Of a stretch of 64,000 nt of DNA, positions 34,596-42,668 are shown piece after piece; positions within the stretch are counted from its first letter, which is position 1, and each line of letters opens with the position of its first letter. This stretch comes from Candidatus Gastranaerophilales bacterium (GTDB lineage: Bacteria; Cyanobacteriota; Vampirovibrionia; Gastranaerophilales; Gastranaerophilaceae), in assembly GCA_905235155.1 (NCBI GenBank), contig CAJOKJ010000020.1, forward strand, positions 17,922 to 81,921, written 5' to 3'. The translations under genes and the position numbers were made by a program. The notes under the pieces were generated by a model, which saw nothing but the letters and a program-made list of their open reading frames with translations, was not told where the DNA came from and searched no databases.

Positions 34596-35103
34596 TATCA
34601 TTCTTGTCGGTATGATGGGAGCAGGTAAAACTTATATCGGAAAAGCTTTAAAACAAGCAAAACCCGAAATGAACTTTATTGATGTTGATGAATATATTGA
34701 AAAAAATCAGTGCAAAAAAATTTCTGAAATTTTTTCAATATACGGAGAAAAATATTTTAGAGAAATAGAAACAAAATCAATAACAGAAATTATACAAAAT
34801 GAAAATCAAATTATTTCACTTGGCGGAGGTGCTTTTGAAAACAAAGCAAATCGTGAAATTTTAAATAAAAACGGATATACTATATACTTGAAAGCAACTT
34901 CTGAGATAATTTTTGACAGAATTAAATATGAAACTCACAGACCTCTTTTGCAACAAGGTTTTGGAGTTGAAAAAATAGAACAAATATTGTCAATAAGAGA
35001 AAAAAACTACGAAAAAGCACTCATTACGGTTGACACTTGCGGAAAATCTCAATATAATATCATTGGAGAAATTATGAAAAGGATAGATGAATATGCCAAA
35101 TAA
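34585..35103 (+). CDS. aroK: Shikimate kinase
   Basis: 172 residues. P-loop GMMGAGKTYIGKAL, DVDEYIE, substrate-binding region YFREIETKSI, GGGAFEN and the lid RPLLQQGF. Phosphorylates shikimate with ATP. Starts within aroC and overlaps aroB, so the three are co-translated. Confidence 0.95.
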   Translation: MKNNIILVGMMGAGKTYIGKALKQAKPEMNFIDVDEYIEKNQCKKISEIFSIYGEKYFREIETKSITEIIQNENQIISLGGGAFENKANREILNKNGYTIYLKATSEIIFDRIKYETHRPLLQQGFGVEKIEQILSIREKNYEKALITVDTCGKSQYNIIGEIMKRIDEYAK

Positions 35104-36178
35104 AATTGAGGTAGAAATTAAAGAAAAAAATAAATTTTACCCGATTTATATGGATATGGAGCATATTGAACATTTAAGAGAGAGAATTTTTAAAGATTTT
35201 AATTTTAAATGCTCTAAATTTCTTGTTGTTATAAGCGAACGAGTATATAAAATTTATGGAAAAATTCTTGGATTTAAGTCAGACGAACTTTTCATATTAA
35301 AAGATGGAGAAATAGAAAAAAACTTTAAAAACTATCAAAAAATACTTCAATGCTGCGAGAAAAAAGGGTTAGACAGAAAAAGTGCTCTTATAGCAGTTGG
35401 CGGAGGAGTGGTTGGTGATATAACAGGATTCGCTGCCGCAACATATATGCGAGGCATTCATTTTATACAAGTTCCAACAACTCTTTTGGCTTGCGTTGAT
35501 TCCTCAGTCGGAGGAAAAGTTGCAATAGACACAGATTACGGAAAAAATCTAGTGGGTGCTTTTTATCAGCCTGATGCAGTATATATTAATCTTAATTTTT
35601 TAAATACACTTGATGATAGACAATATAAAAGCGGACTTGCTGAAATTTTAAAATATGCATTTATTGAAAAAAGCTGCGAAGCAAGATTTGATTACGGTCT
35701 ATATGATTTTCTTTCAGTACACTGTTCTAAAATTTTAGACAAAGATTTAAGATTTATAGAAAAACTTATAAAAGTATGTATTGAATTAAAAATTGCAGTT
35801 GTAACAAAAGACGAAAAAGAAGCAGGATTGAGAAAAATTCTTAATTTTGGTCATACATACGCACACGCATTAGAAAAAATAACAAATTACAAAACATTTA
35901 CGCATGGAGAAGCAATTGCTTACGGTATGCATTTTGTTTTTAACTACGCTCATAAGCTTAAATTAATTGATGCAAACTATAAAGAAATGGCTATGGTATT
36001 ACTCCATAAATTTGGATTTTATGATAAAACATTTAAATTTCCAACTGATAAATTAATAAAAATAATGCTTAATGACAAAAAAACAGAAAATAATAACATC
36101 AAAGTTATCTTGCCAACAATGAAAGGATATGTAAAAGAGGACAATCTGGATATCCAAACTGCCATAAATATTTTTTGA
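35093..36178 (+). CDS. aroB: 3-dehydroquinate synthase
   Basis: Closes DAHP to 3-dehydroquinate using NAD and a metal. 361 residues. LIAVGGGVVGDITGFAAATY, QVPTTLLACVDSSVGGKVAI, GKNLVGAFYQPDAV and the metal ligand region NFGHTYAHALE / FTHGEAIAYGM. Two ATG codons six bases apart are possible; I take the second (35093) because AAAGGA is 9 bases before it. The gene ends in TGA, 10 bases before fliD ends on the other strand. Confidence 0.95.
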   Translation: MPNKIEVEIKEKNKFYPIYMDMEHIEHLRERIFKDFNFKCSKFLVVISERVYKIYGKILGFKSDELFILKDGEIEKNFKNYQKILQCCEKKGLDRKSALIAVGGGVVGDITGFAAATYMRGIHFIQVPTTLLACVDSSVGGKVAIDTDYGKNLVGAFYQPDAVYINLNFLNTLDDRQYKSGLAEILKYAFIEKSCEARFDYGLYDFLSVHCSKILDKDLRFIEKLIKVCIELKIAVVTKDEKEAGLRKILNFGHTYAHALEKITNYKTFTHGEAIAYGMHFVFNYAHKLKLIDANYKEMAMVLLHKFGFYDKTFKFPTDKLIKIMLNDKKTENNNIKVILPTMKGYVKEDNLDIQTAINIF

Positions 36179-36187
36179 TATAAACCA

Positions 36188-37942
36188 TTATATTGATAAC
36201 TGGCTATAAGACTGTTGTATTGATGCTATAATTTGTTCCATATTATTGAATTGCTTTTGTAGCCTTGTTTTATATGAATCAACCTTTCTTTGAGCCGCAT
36301 CAATAGATGTCTTAATTGAATTAACTTGAGAATCATAGGATTTTGATTTCATTGCAAAATATCCGTCCGAAGCAGAAAGAGCATCTTCTGTAATTTTTTC
36401 TAACTTATTCAATACACCACCGGATTCTGCTAAACCTTTATTGTCACCCAATAACAATTGTTTAACCGCATCCGGATTTTCTGCTAACGCTTTTTTAAAT
36501 TTTTCCTCATTAATTTGAAGTTTATTTACACCTGAAGTATCAGTAGAATTAGTTGCTTCTCCTGTTGAAATACCTATATTTGCAAGAACTTTCAAGTCAG
36601 TATTTTCAACAGCAGCAGTTGCACTTCGTCTTAAATTATTTCTTAATGAAGTTAAAGAGGTTTCTCCATATAGAGTTTCTCCGCTTGCAGTATTTTTATC
36701 AATTGTTTCAATTGCATTATTGTAAGATGAAATAAAAGATTTTACCGCACTCAACAATGTATCTGAATCCTGAGAAACAGAAACAGTAGCAGGCTCTTTA
36801 TAACCTTCATCATTTTCTTTAGTAACAGAATGCAATGTCAAAGTTAAACCTTCAATCCCTGAAATATCACTTGTTACAGTGTTTGAAGAAGATATAATAT
36901 CAGTTCCGTTGATGTTTAATCTTGCATAATCACCTAATATCTGAGTCCCGGAAACTAAAGATGAAGTTTTTTGACCTTCACCGTCTACTTCGCTTGCAGT
37001 AAAACCTAACGCATCAGTTAAATTACTTGTGCCTGCTTCAATGTTAATGTTAAATGCTCCTTCTGCCTTTGACTTAAGAACTAATTGACCGGCTGAAGCA
37101 TCCCAATAAGCATTTACACCTGCATCTGTTTTACTGTTAATATTTCCGATTAGTGATTTTAGAGTAGTATTTTCATCAACGATAAATTCTTGATTACCAA
37201 TAGTGAATGTACCTTTTACATCATCACCAAAGATATCAGCTAATTTATCCGATGTACTAATTGCTGAAATAGAAGAAAAACTTGAATAATTACCACTTTC
37301 CTCATCTTTTATAAGACCCAACACAGAAGCAAAATTTGCTTCGTCAGAAGATGAGCCGATAACAATATCTTTGCCTTCTTCAGCATTTATAACAAATTTA
37401 CCATTTTCAACAGAAGCATTTACCCCTTCAATTTGATTTAATTTTTCTAAAATATTACCTAAATTATCACCTTCATCAATTTTAACCGTATTCTTTTTTC
37501 CATCAACAAATACGCTAAAATTTCCTTCTTTAGCGTTACCGGAAGATAATTTATTAAATACGGTATCTTCATTTATCTTTGAATTAAAACTTGATGTTGC
37601 TGTCGTAGATGTTGCAAGCTTATTTACAACAATATCCAAAGATTGCCTTGCTGCATCTGAAGTAACGGATGCTGTTACAACATTTTTATTGGAAGTTGTT
37701 ACTGTATTTTTTGCAAATAAATCAAAACTTCCGCCAAACTTAGCATCAGTTAATTTTTCAACAGATGTTCTTAAAGAAGATACCGAAGATTTAACAGTAT
37801 CTAAAACAGATTTTGACACCTGCACCTTAGTTTGCTTTGTTTGCAAATTAGTTACAGACTGTTGTTTTATAGAAACTAAGGCTTCAATCCACGAACTCGT
37901 GTCCATTCCTGAGGCTAAGCCTGAAAAAGATATTTGACCCAT
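36188..37942 (-). CDS. fliD: Flagellar filament cap protein FliD (HAP2)
   Basis: 584 residues. The N-terminal SFSGLASGMDTSSWIEALV is the FliD_N signature, the centre has repeated Ser/Thr/Asn-rich capping domains (LRNNLRRSATAAVENT region begins the FliD_C domain), and the C terminus is a coiled coil (YKTRLQKQFNNMEQIIASIQ). FliD caps the growing filament outside the cell and folds flagellin. The start is ATG 37942, 8 bases after GGAGG; the in-frame ATG at 37957 overlaps that site. No other flagellar gene is in the window. Confidence 0.92.
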   Translation of the reverse strand: MGQISFSGLASGMDTSSWIEALVSIKQQSVTNLQTKQTKVQVSKSVLDTVKSSVSSLRTSVEKLTDAKFGGSFDLFAKNTVTTSNKNVVTASVTSDAARQSLDIVVNKLATSTTATSSFNSKINEDTVFNKLSSGNAKEGNFSVFVDGKKNTVKIDEGDNLGNILEKLNQIEGVNASVENGKFVINAEEGKDIVIGSSSDEANFASVLGLIKDEESGNYSSFSSISAISTSDKLADIFGDDVKGTFTIGNQEFIVDENTTLKSLIGNINSKTDAGVNAYWDASAGQLVLKSKAEGAFNINIEAGTSNLTDALGFTASEVDGEGQKTSSLVSGTQILGDYARLNINGTDIISSSNTVTSDISGIEGLTLTLHSVTKENDEGYKEPATVSVSQDSDTLLSAVKSFISSYNNAIETIDKNTASGETLYGETSLTSLRNNLRRSATAAVENTDLKVLANIGISTGEATNSTDTSGVNKLQINEEKFKKALAENPDAVKQLLLGDNKGLAESGGVLNKLEKITEDALSASDGYFAMKSKSYDSQVNSIKTSIDAAQRKVDSYKTRLQKQFNNMEQIIASIQQSYSQLSI

Positions 37943-38097
37943 ATTAAAAACCTCCATATTTTTAATATTACCGCATTTTAAATGTATACATCCATATATA
38001 CATTTATATTATGCCCATAATACCAAATTTTGAAACACAAAACAACCCCCAAAATTTACAAAATAAAAAATATTGTAACAAATCAAATAAAAATATA

Positions 38098-38127
38098 ACA
38101 AACGAGATGATTTCTCATCCCGCTTGT
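38098..38127 (-). terminator. Terminator after the GH13 gene
   Basis: On the minus strand ACAAGCGGGATGA and TCATCTCGTTTGT form a 13-pair stem (two G-U pairs) closed by a GAAA tetraloop and followed by a T-rich stretch. It lies 20 bases beyond the stop at 38148. The G-U pairs occur only in the minus-strand transcript, which fixes its direction. Confidence 0.8.
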
Positions 38128-38147
38128 AATGTTTTTATTTTTTATAT

Positions 38148-40622
38148 TTATTTTGCCATTAATGCCAATTTTGATCCGGTTTCAACTTTCGGTGCAGATT
38201 GATAAGGGTTTGATACAAAATTGTATTGAGGGTTATACATCACTCTTGATTTTTTAACTTCTTTTTGTTCAGGAACTGAGTATAAAATCAATGTGCTGTT
38301 GTACATATCAATTTTGTTATCATCTCTGTATCTGCCTGTTGCATGTTTGTAGTCTTCTTCGCTGTTGAAACGTTTAATGAAGTAGTTACCGCCATCTTCA
38401 CAAACTTTGTAAACAGATTTATCTCTGTCATCAGCGTTTTTGAATGTTGTACCAACTTGTAAACCACCTCTTAAACCTACTTTATCGTTATCAGTTGTAT
38501 GTAATGAAATGCTGTCTAATTTAACATGAGTTGGAACATATTCGGCTTCTTTATCCAAGTTTACGTTATTTGCATTGAATAAAGTTATAGCCATTGCACC
38601 GTCAGCAGATTGTCTTAAAATTGCTGAAACAGGTTTACCTGATTGTGTATCGTGATGCAAATCCAATGTAAATGGCGCTCCGTCATTCAAAGACTTCAAT
38701 TCAGGACGTTCTCTTAATGCCATTGTAGCATTCATTTCGTTATAGAAGTCTTTAATAAATTGTTTATTGTTATCATTTAACCATTCCCAGTGTAATGAAC
38801 CACGATTTTGTAAGTATACGTTTTTAGCTTTTTCTTCGTAACCTGTAATACCTAATTCATCACCTGCGTACATTGTAGGATTACCCGGTAAGCTTACCAA
38901 GAAGCCCATCATTGCTTTAAATTTACTCATACCAGGTTTTAATATAGTTTCAAATGTAGCATTGAACAATTTAGATTTTTCATCGTTGTTAAGTTTCAAA
39001 CCGTGTTTCTTTTCTGCTTGAGTCATAACGGCTTTAATTGTAACATCGAAAGGTTTTGTTCCGAATGCATCAGCAGAAAATTCTTTTTCACCGAATTTAC
39101 CTGAAGCTAAATCTGCAACTGATTTGCTTATTGCTGAGAATACTTCGTCTTTTCTTTGACCTTGAAATACTTTGCCCAATGCTTTTCCGAAACCGCCCTT
39201 AATTGCATCGCCCATAGCAATTGCTTTGTTGCTTACTTTGTTAAAGTCAATGCTGTTGATATCACTATCAGTAACTTGGTCATACATTTTATCTTTCAAA
39301 ACTGCTGCTGCAATTTTCTTGTGATTGTAGTTGTTTGCAAAATTAGTGTGGAATAATTCCATATCTAATGACAAGCAGTGTAACATACGAGGTTTATCGT
39401 GGTTACCTACAAATGTGTAAGAATAAAGAATTGAATCCAATGGTGCAGAATTTAAGTAGTTATCTCCACCAACCATTTTGTCAAATATTTTTCTTTCTCT
39501 GCCGTTTTGATCAACAGTCGCACCTGTTGTAATGTCTTTATTAAAGATGTTAGCAACATCAGTGAAGAAATATGAATAGTTAGCAATACTTGTCATACCT
39601 GCTTCTTGATGTAATTTCATAACAGCATCTTTTGCAGTTGAGAATTTACCTGAATTATCATGTAACGCAAATTCATCTGTAACTTCTGCTACCATATATG
39701 CGTTTTTATTTTCACCTATAACACCTTTAGAGAAGTTTCTCCAGAAATCAACAACGCTTGACCATTCGTCTTTAAAGTTAGCATTGCCGTTTCTTAAAGC
39801 ATCCATATCAGCGATATCTTTTGCTGCGTCAATTCTCCAGTCAAGACCTGCATTGTTTCTGTCAACAATCATTTCAGCTAATGCAAAACTGTTTTCATTT
39901 AAACCTTCCAAACGTTTTGTTATTGCTTTTGTAATTTGGTCTTTATCTTGAGATGATATTCTTCTTACACCGTTTTTCAAATGTTTTACAAGTAAGTTTG
40001 CTTCATCTTCCGGAGAATCTGCTAAGATACCCATTGATGCTAACGTAGTTTCTTCTTTCATTTTGTTGTAATCATAAGAAACAGCACCTTCTTCATTAAC
40101 TTTTACTTGTGCTTTTGGATCAACTGCTTTAACTAAAGCATATTTTGCGATATCTTGATTTACTAACGGTAATACATATTTACCAAGTTTTGTAACTTTA
40201 TTTCCTTCAAATAATTTTCCGCCTAAGTTTTTATTAACTTGTTGCATTACATCATTTGTGAATGTAAATAATTCGTTTGTAAATAATGAATCTGCTTTTG
40301 CGTATGTGTCTTTGTTTTCAGCAGTTACTTGAGGATTACCTGCTTTAAACATTTCGTAACGAGACATACCGATTTGATTTGCCTTTGTTGCACGATTTGT
40401 AACTAAAGATGAACCAAGAACTGCAACTGTATCATCAGCAAATTCAATTGAATCTAAAGGTAATGACATTATTGATTGAAGTGTTAATTCTTTATAATCA
40501 CTTGTAACTTTAGAAGTTTTTGTTTCGTAATCACCATTTATAACATTTGCTACAATATTTTCGTTAATGTCGTTGTTTGATGGAAGTTCACCTTTTTTAG
40601 TTAAATCAGCAATTTGTGCCAT
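38148..40622 (-). CDS. Large GH13-type alpha-glucan enzyme, C-terminal part after a frameshift
   Basis: 824 residues from the first ATG; the open frame really begins at about 40715. It holds the second half of a GH13 barrel: DWRIDAAKDI (nucleophile D265), VAEVTDEF (acid/base E313), VGNHDKPR (H408, D409), then GNPTMYAGDELGITGYE and a C-terminal beta domain. All three catalytic acids are kept, so activity on alpha-1,4/1,6-glucan is plausible. Long helical insertions within the barrel (about 430-560) make it far larger than usual amylases. No ribosome site precedes 40622. It must originally have been fused to 40684-42216. Cytosolic, no signal peptide. Confidence 0.8.
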   Translation of the reverse strand: MAQIADLTKKGELPSNNDINENIVANVINGDYETKTSKVTSDYKELTLQSIMSLPLDSIEFADDTVAVLGSSLVTNRATKANQIGMSRYEMFKAGNPQVTAENKDTYAKADSLFTNELFTFTNDVMQQVNKNLGGKLFEGNKVTKLGKYVLPLVNQDIAKYALVKAVDPKAQVKVNEEGAVSYDYNKMKEETTLASMGILADSPEDEANLLVKHLKNGVRRISSQDKDQITKAITKRLEGLNENSFALAEMIVDRNNAGLDWRIDAAKDIADMDALRNGNANFKDEWSSVVDFWRNFSKGVIGENKNAYMVAEVTDEFALHDNSGKFSTAKDAVMKLHQEAGMTSIANYSYFFTDVANIFNKDITTGATVDQNGRERKIFDKMVGGDNYLNSAPLDSILYSYTFVGNHDKPRMLHCLSLDMELFHTNFANNYNHKKIAAAVLKDKMYDQVTDSDINSIDFNKVSNKAIAMGDAIKGGFGKALGKVFQGQRKDEVFSAISKSVADLASGKFGEKEFSADAFGTKPFDVTIKAVMTQAEKKHGLKLNNDEKSKLFNATFETILKPGMSKFKAMMGFLVSLPGNPTMYAGDELGITGYEEKAKNVYLQNRGSLHWEWLNDNNKQFIKDFYNEMNATMALRERPELKSLNDGAPFTLDLHHDTQSGKPVSAILRQSADGAMAITLFNANNVNLDKEAEYVPTHVKLDSISLHTTDNDKVGLRGGLQVGTTFKNADDRDKSVYKVCEDGGNYFIKRFNSEEDYKHATGRYRDDNKIDMYNSTLILYSVPEQKEVKKSRVMYNPQYNFVSNPYQSAPKVETGSKLALMAK

Positions 40623-40683
40623 TGCTTTTTTAGGGTCTGAACTTACATTCTTTAACGAATTAGCAACATATTCATTTAAAATA

Positions 40684-42216
40684 TCATTTGTTTCTTGTCC
40701 AGTATTTACCTGAATTTACAACATAATCTTGTGCTTCAAAGTTTTTAGCTTTAATTTTGTTTGTTTGGAATTCTTTTTCGTGCGGATCAAGATTTTCCAA
40801 ACGTTTTGTATCAGCGTGAGAGAATACAAAGTTTAATTTTGCAATATCTGTATTAGCATCCCAAGTTTCAAAACCGTTTTCGTATTTATCTTCCAAAACA
40901 TAAGATTCTGATTGAGTTAAGAATTTTGCTGCAAGAGGTTGATTTAACATAATTTTCTTATCAGCATTTTTGTTATAAGCGTTTAAGTTTTTAACGTTTT
41001 TGTTGTATGTTTCAGGGTTAATTTCAAATGAATATGGAACAACCGTATCGTTGTGATTGTTTATATCATAAGCATTACCTGTATCTAACTTATCGTAAGA
41101 TTTGATTAAGTGTTTTGTATCTTTTTTATCTTCTTCAGAAACTAATCTGCTATCATAAATTTGAACGAATGTCGGTTTTTTAGCGTCATAATCAGGGTTC
41201 TTAGAAGATTTAATTTGACCGTCTTCACCTTGCTCATATTTGTATGGAGAGTTTACAATTTTGTGTTCAACATAATCTTTGTTCTTAGCAAAGATACCCA
41301 TTGATAAAGGACCTGATTGTAAACCGCTTGCTCTGAACCAGTTATAGTATGGAGATTGTTCACCCCATTTTAACATATGTTTAAAGTGAACACCTTCCAA
41401 ACCTTCGTTTACAAACGCACCGTCTGAAACAAAGTTCATACCGTTTTTAAATAATTTCTTTTGTAAAGATGCATAATTATCAATATTACCTATTGAATTT
41501 GACATTTGCATACAGTTTTTATTCCAGTAACTGTGAGATGATAAACTGTCATCAGTAAAGATAGGAGTTGAAACTATTCTTGAATAACCGGCCTTTTTAA
41601 GTCTGTCAACGTTAGCTTCAATACCTGCTAAGTTACCGCCCATTTTATTTGAGAAAGTTTTTGTTGCATATTTAGATTTTTCTTCAACATTTTTGTTTAA
41701 AATTGGTTTTCCGTTATCATCATAAACCCAGCCAACCGCATAAGAATCAGGTAAAGCAAGTGTCATAGAACCGCCTTTAGCAACTTGAGTTCCGTTTTGC
41801 ATTACAAGGTTAAATTTATCAAAGTTACCATTCTTTGAATAGTCAATTACAGAACCTGCATCAACTTGGTAGAATGATTTTGAATTGTCATGTTTGTCAA
41901 CTAATTTGTAGCGATATGCAAATGGTGCTTTTGACTCTAATTCATCATAAGCATAACCCATATCAATTTTAACACCGCCATTTGGAATTTTTACTGAATT
42001 TACGTTTAAATCAGTATTTTTAAGCATTTTATCGACATTATAATTATCATTTCTGTCTTTTTTAACGCTAAAAACTTCCAAATAACAGTCATACTTTTTG
42101 CTGTCGTAGGGGAAGTTAAATTCAAACTCTTGAGTACCATTTTCTGATTTTTTGTGGTTAAAACCTGTAAAATTAACTGCTTTTACGGGTTTAAATATGT
42201 TTAAATTAACTTTCAT
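40684..42216 (-). CDS. Large GH13-type alpha-glucan enzyme, N-terminal part before the frameshift
   Basis: 510 residues. A beta-rich N-terminal domain (MKVNLNIFKPVKAVNFTGF..., EFEFNFPYDSKKYDCYLEVF) is followed by the start of a GH13 barrel: AGIEANVDRLKKAGYSRIVS and conserved region I NFVSDGAFVNEGLEG. The barrel is not finished; its catalytic half is in the next frame. The protein stops at TGA 40684 while the second frame opens at 40715, a 32-base window in which one base change joins them into about 1,355 residues. ATG 42216 is chosen, 6 bases after AAGGA. A TATAAT box is at 42244-42249. Confidence 0.8.
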   Translation of the reverse strand: MKVNLNIFKPVKAVNFTGFNHKKSENGTQEFEFNFPYDSKKYDCYLEVFSVKKDRNDNYNVDKMLKNTDLNVNSVKIPNGGVKIDMGYAYDELESKAPFAYRYKLVDKHDNSKSFYQVDAGSVIDYSKNGNFDKFNLVMQNGTQVAKGGSMTLALPDSYAVGWVYDDNGKPILNKNVEEKSKYATKTFSNKMGGNLAGIEANVDRLKKAGYSRIVSTPIFTDDSLSSHSYWNKNCMQMSNSIGNIDNYASLQKKLFKNGMNFVSDGAFVNEGLEGVHFKHMLKWGEQSPYYNWFRASGLQSGPLSMGIFAKNKDYVEHKIVNSPYKYEQGEDGQIKSSKNPDYDAKKPTFVQIYDSRLVSEEDKKDTKHLIKSYDKLDTGNAYDINNHNDTVVPYSFEINPETYNKNVKNLNAYNKNADKKIMLNQPLAAKFLTQSESYVLEDKYENGFETWDANTDIAKLNFVFSHADTKRLENLDPHEKEFQTNKIKAKNFEAQDYVVNSGKYWTRNK

Positions 42217-42630
42217 TCCCATTCCTTATACACACACTTTTATATTATAAAGAAGGTCTGTAAATATTTTTTTTTGCATGCTTTTACCCTATTTGTTACA
42301 AAAAATTTACAAAAGAATTTAATAAAAAAATACCTATAAAAATTATACAAAAAACACGACAATCAGACAGCAGATTATGTGAAACCAACAGAAACTTGCA
42401 ACAACAGTCAACCGTTCACCATTTTGTTATTACGAGGAACGAAGTGATGAAGTAATCAGTAAAATTGTCATTGCAAGGAGCGTAACAACGAAGTAATCCG
42501 GTAATCTTGTCATTGCGAGGAGTGTAACGACGAAGCAATCCAATAAGTAAATTGGTTTGCCAGTATTTCAACTGGATTGCCACGAAAATCAAGGATTTTC
42601 TCGCAATGACAGACCACTATTCACAAGTAA
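42217..42630. other. 414-base gap: GH13 promoter side and repeat cluster
   Basis: Minus-strand TATAAT at 42244-42249 for the GH13 gene, an AT-rich stretch to about 42360, then three tandem copies or fragments of the dispersed palindromic repeat (42425-42611). No gene is visible apart from the possible original 3' end of the pilin-like gene (42631-42668). Confidence 0.7.
42425..42611. repeat. Cluster of dispersed palindromic repeats (two partial, one full)
   Basis: Partial units start at 42425 (TGTTATTACGAGGAAC) and 42466 (TGTCATTGCAAGGAGC), and a full unit runs 42509-42611, from TGTCATTGCGAGGAGTG to TCTCGCAATGACA. Units share the motif GTAACGACGAAGCAATCC. The tandem left halves suggest repeated insertion or unequal recombination. 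Confidence 0.8.
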
Positions 42631-42668
42631 TTAGTCTTCTTTTCTGAACTTACGACTTTCAAGTGCTT

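Noticed and set aside
40623..40683. Separate gene starting at the second GH13 frame
   Set aside because: The frame is open and protein-like up to 40715 without a start codon or ribosome site, so it continues the upstream half.
42425..42611. CRISPR-like array of CATTGCGAGGAG units
   Set aside because: Units are of unequal length and spacing, are part of the dispersed palindromic repeat, and no cas gene is in the window.
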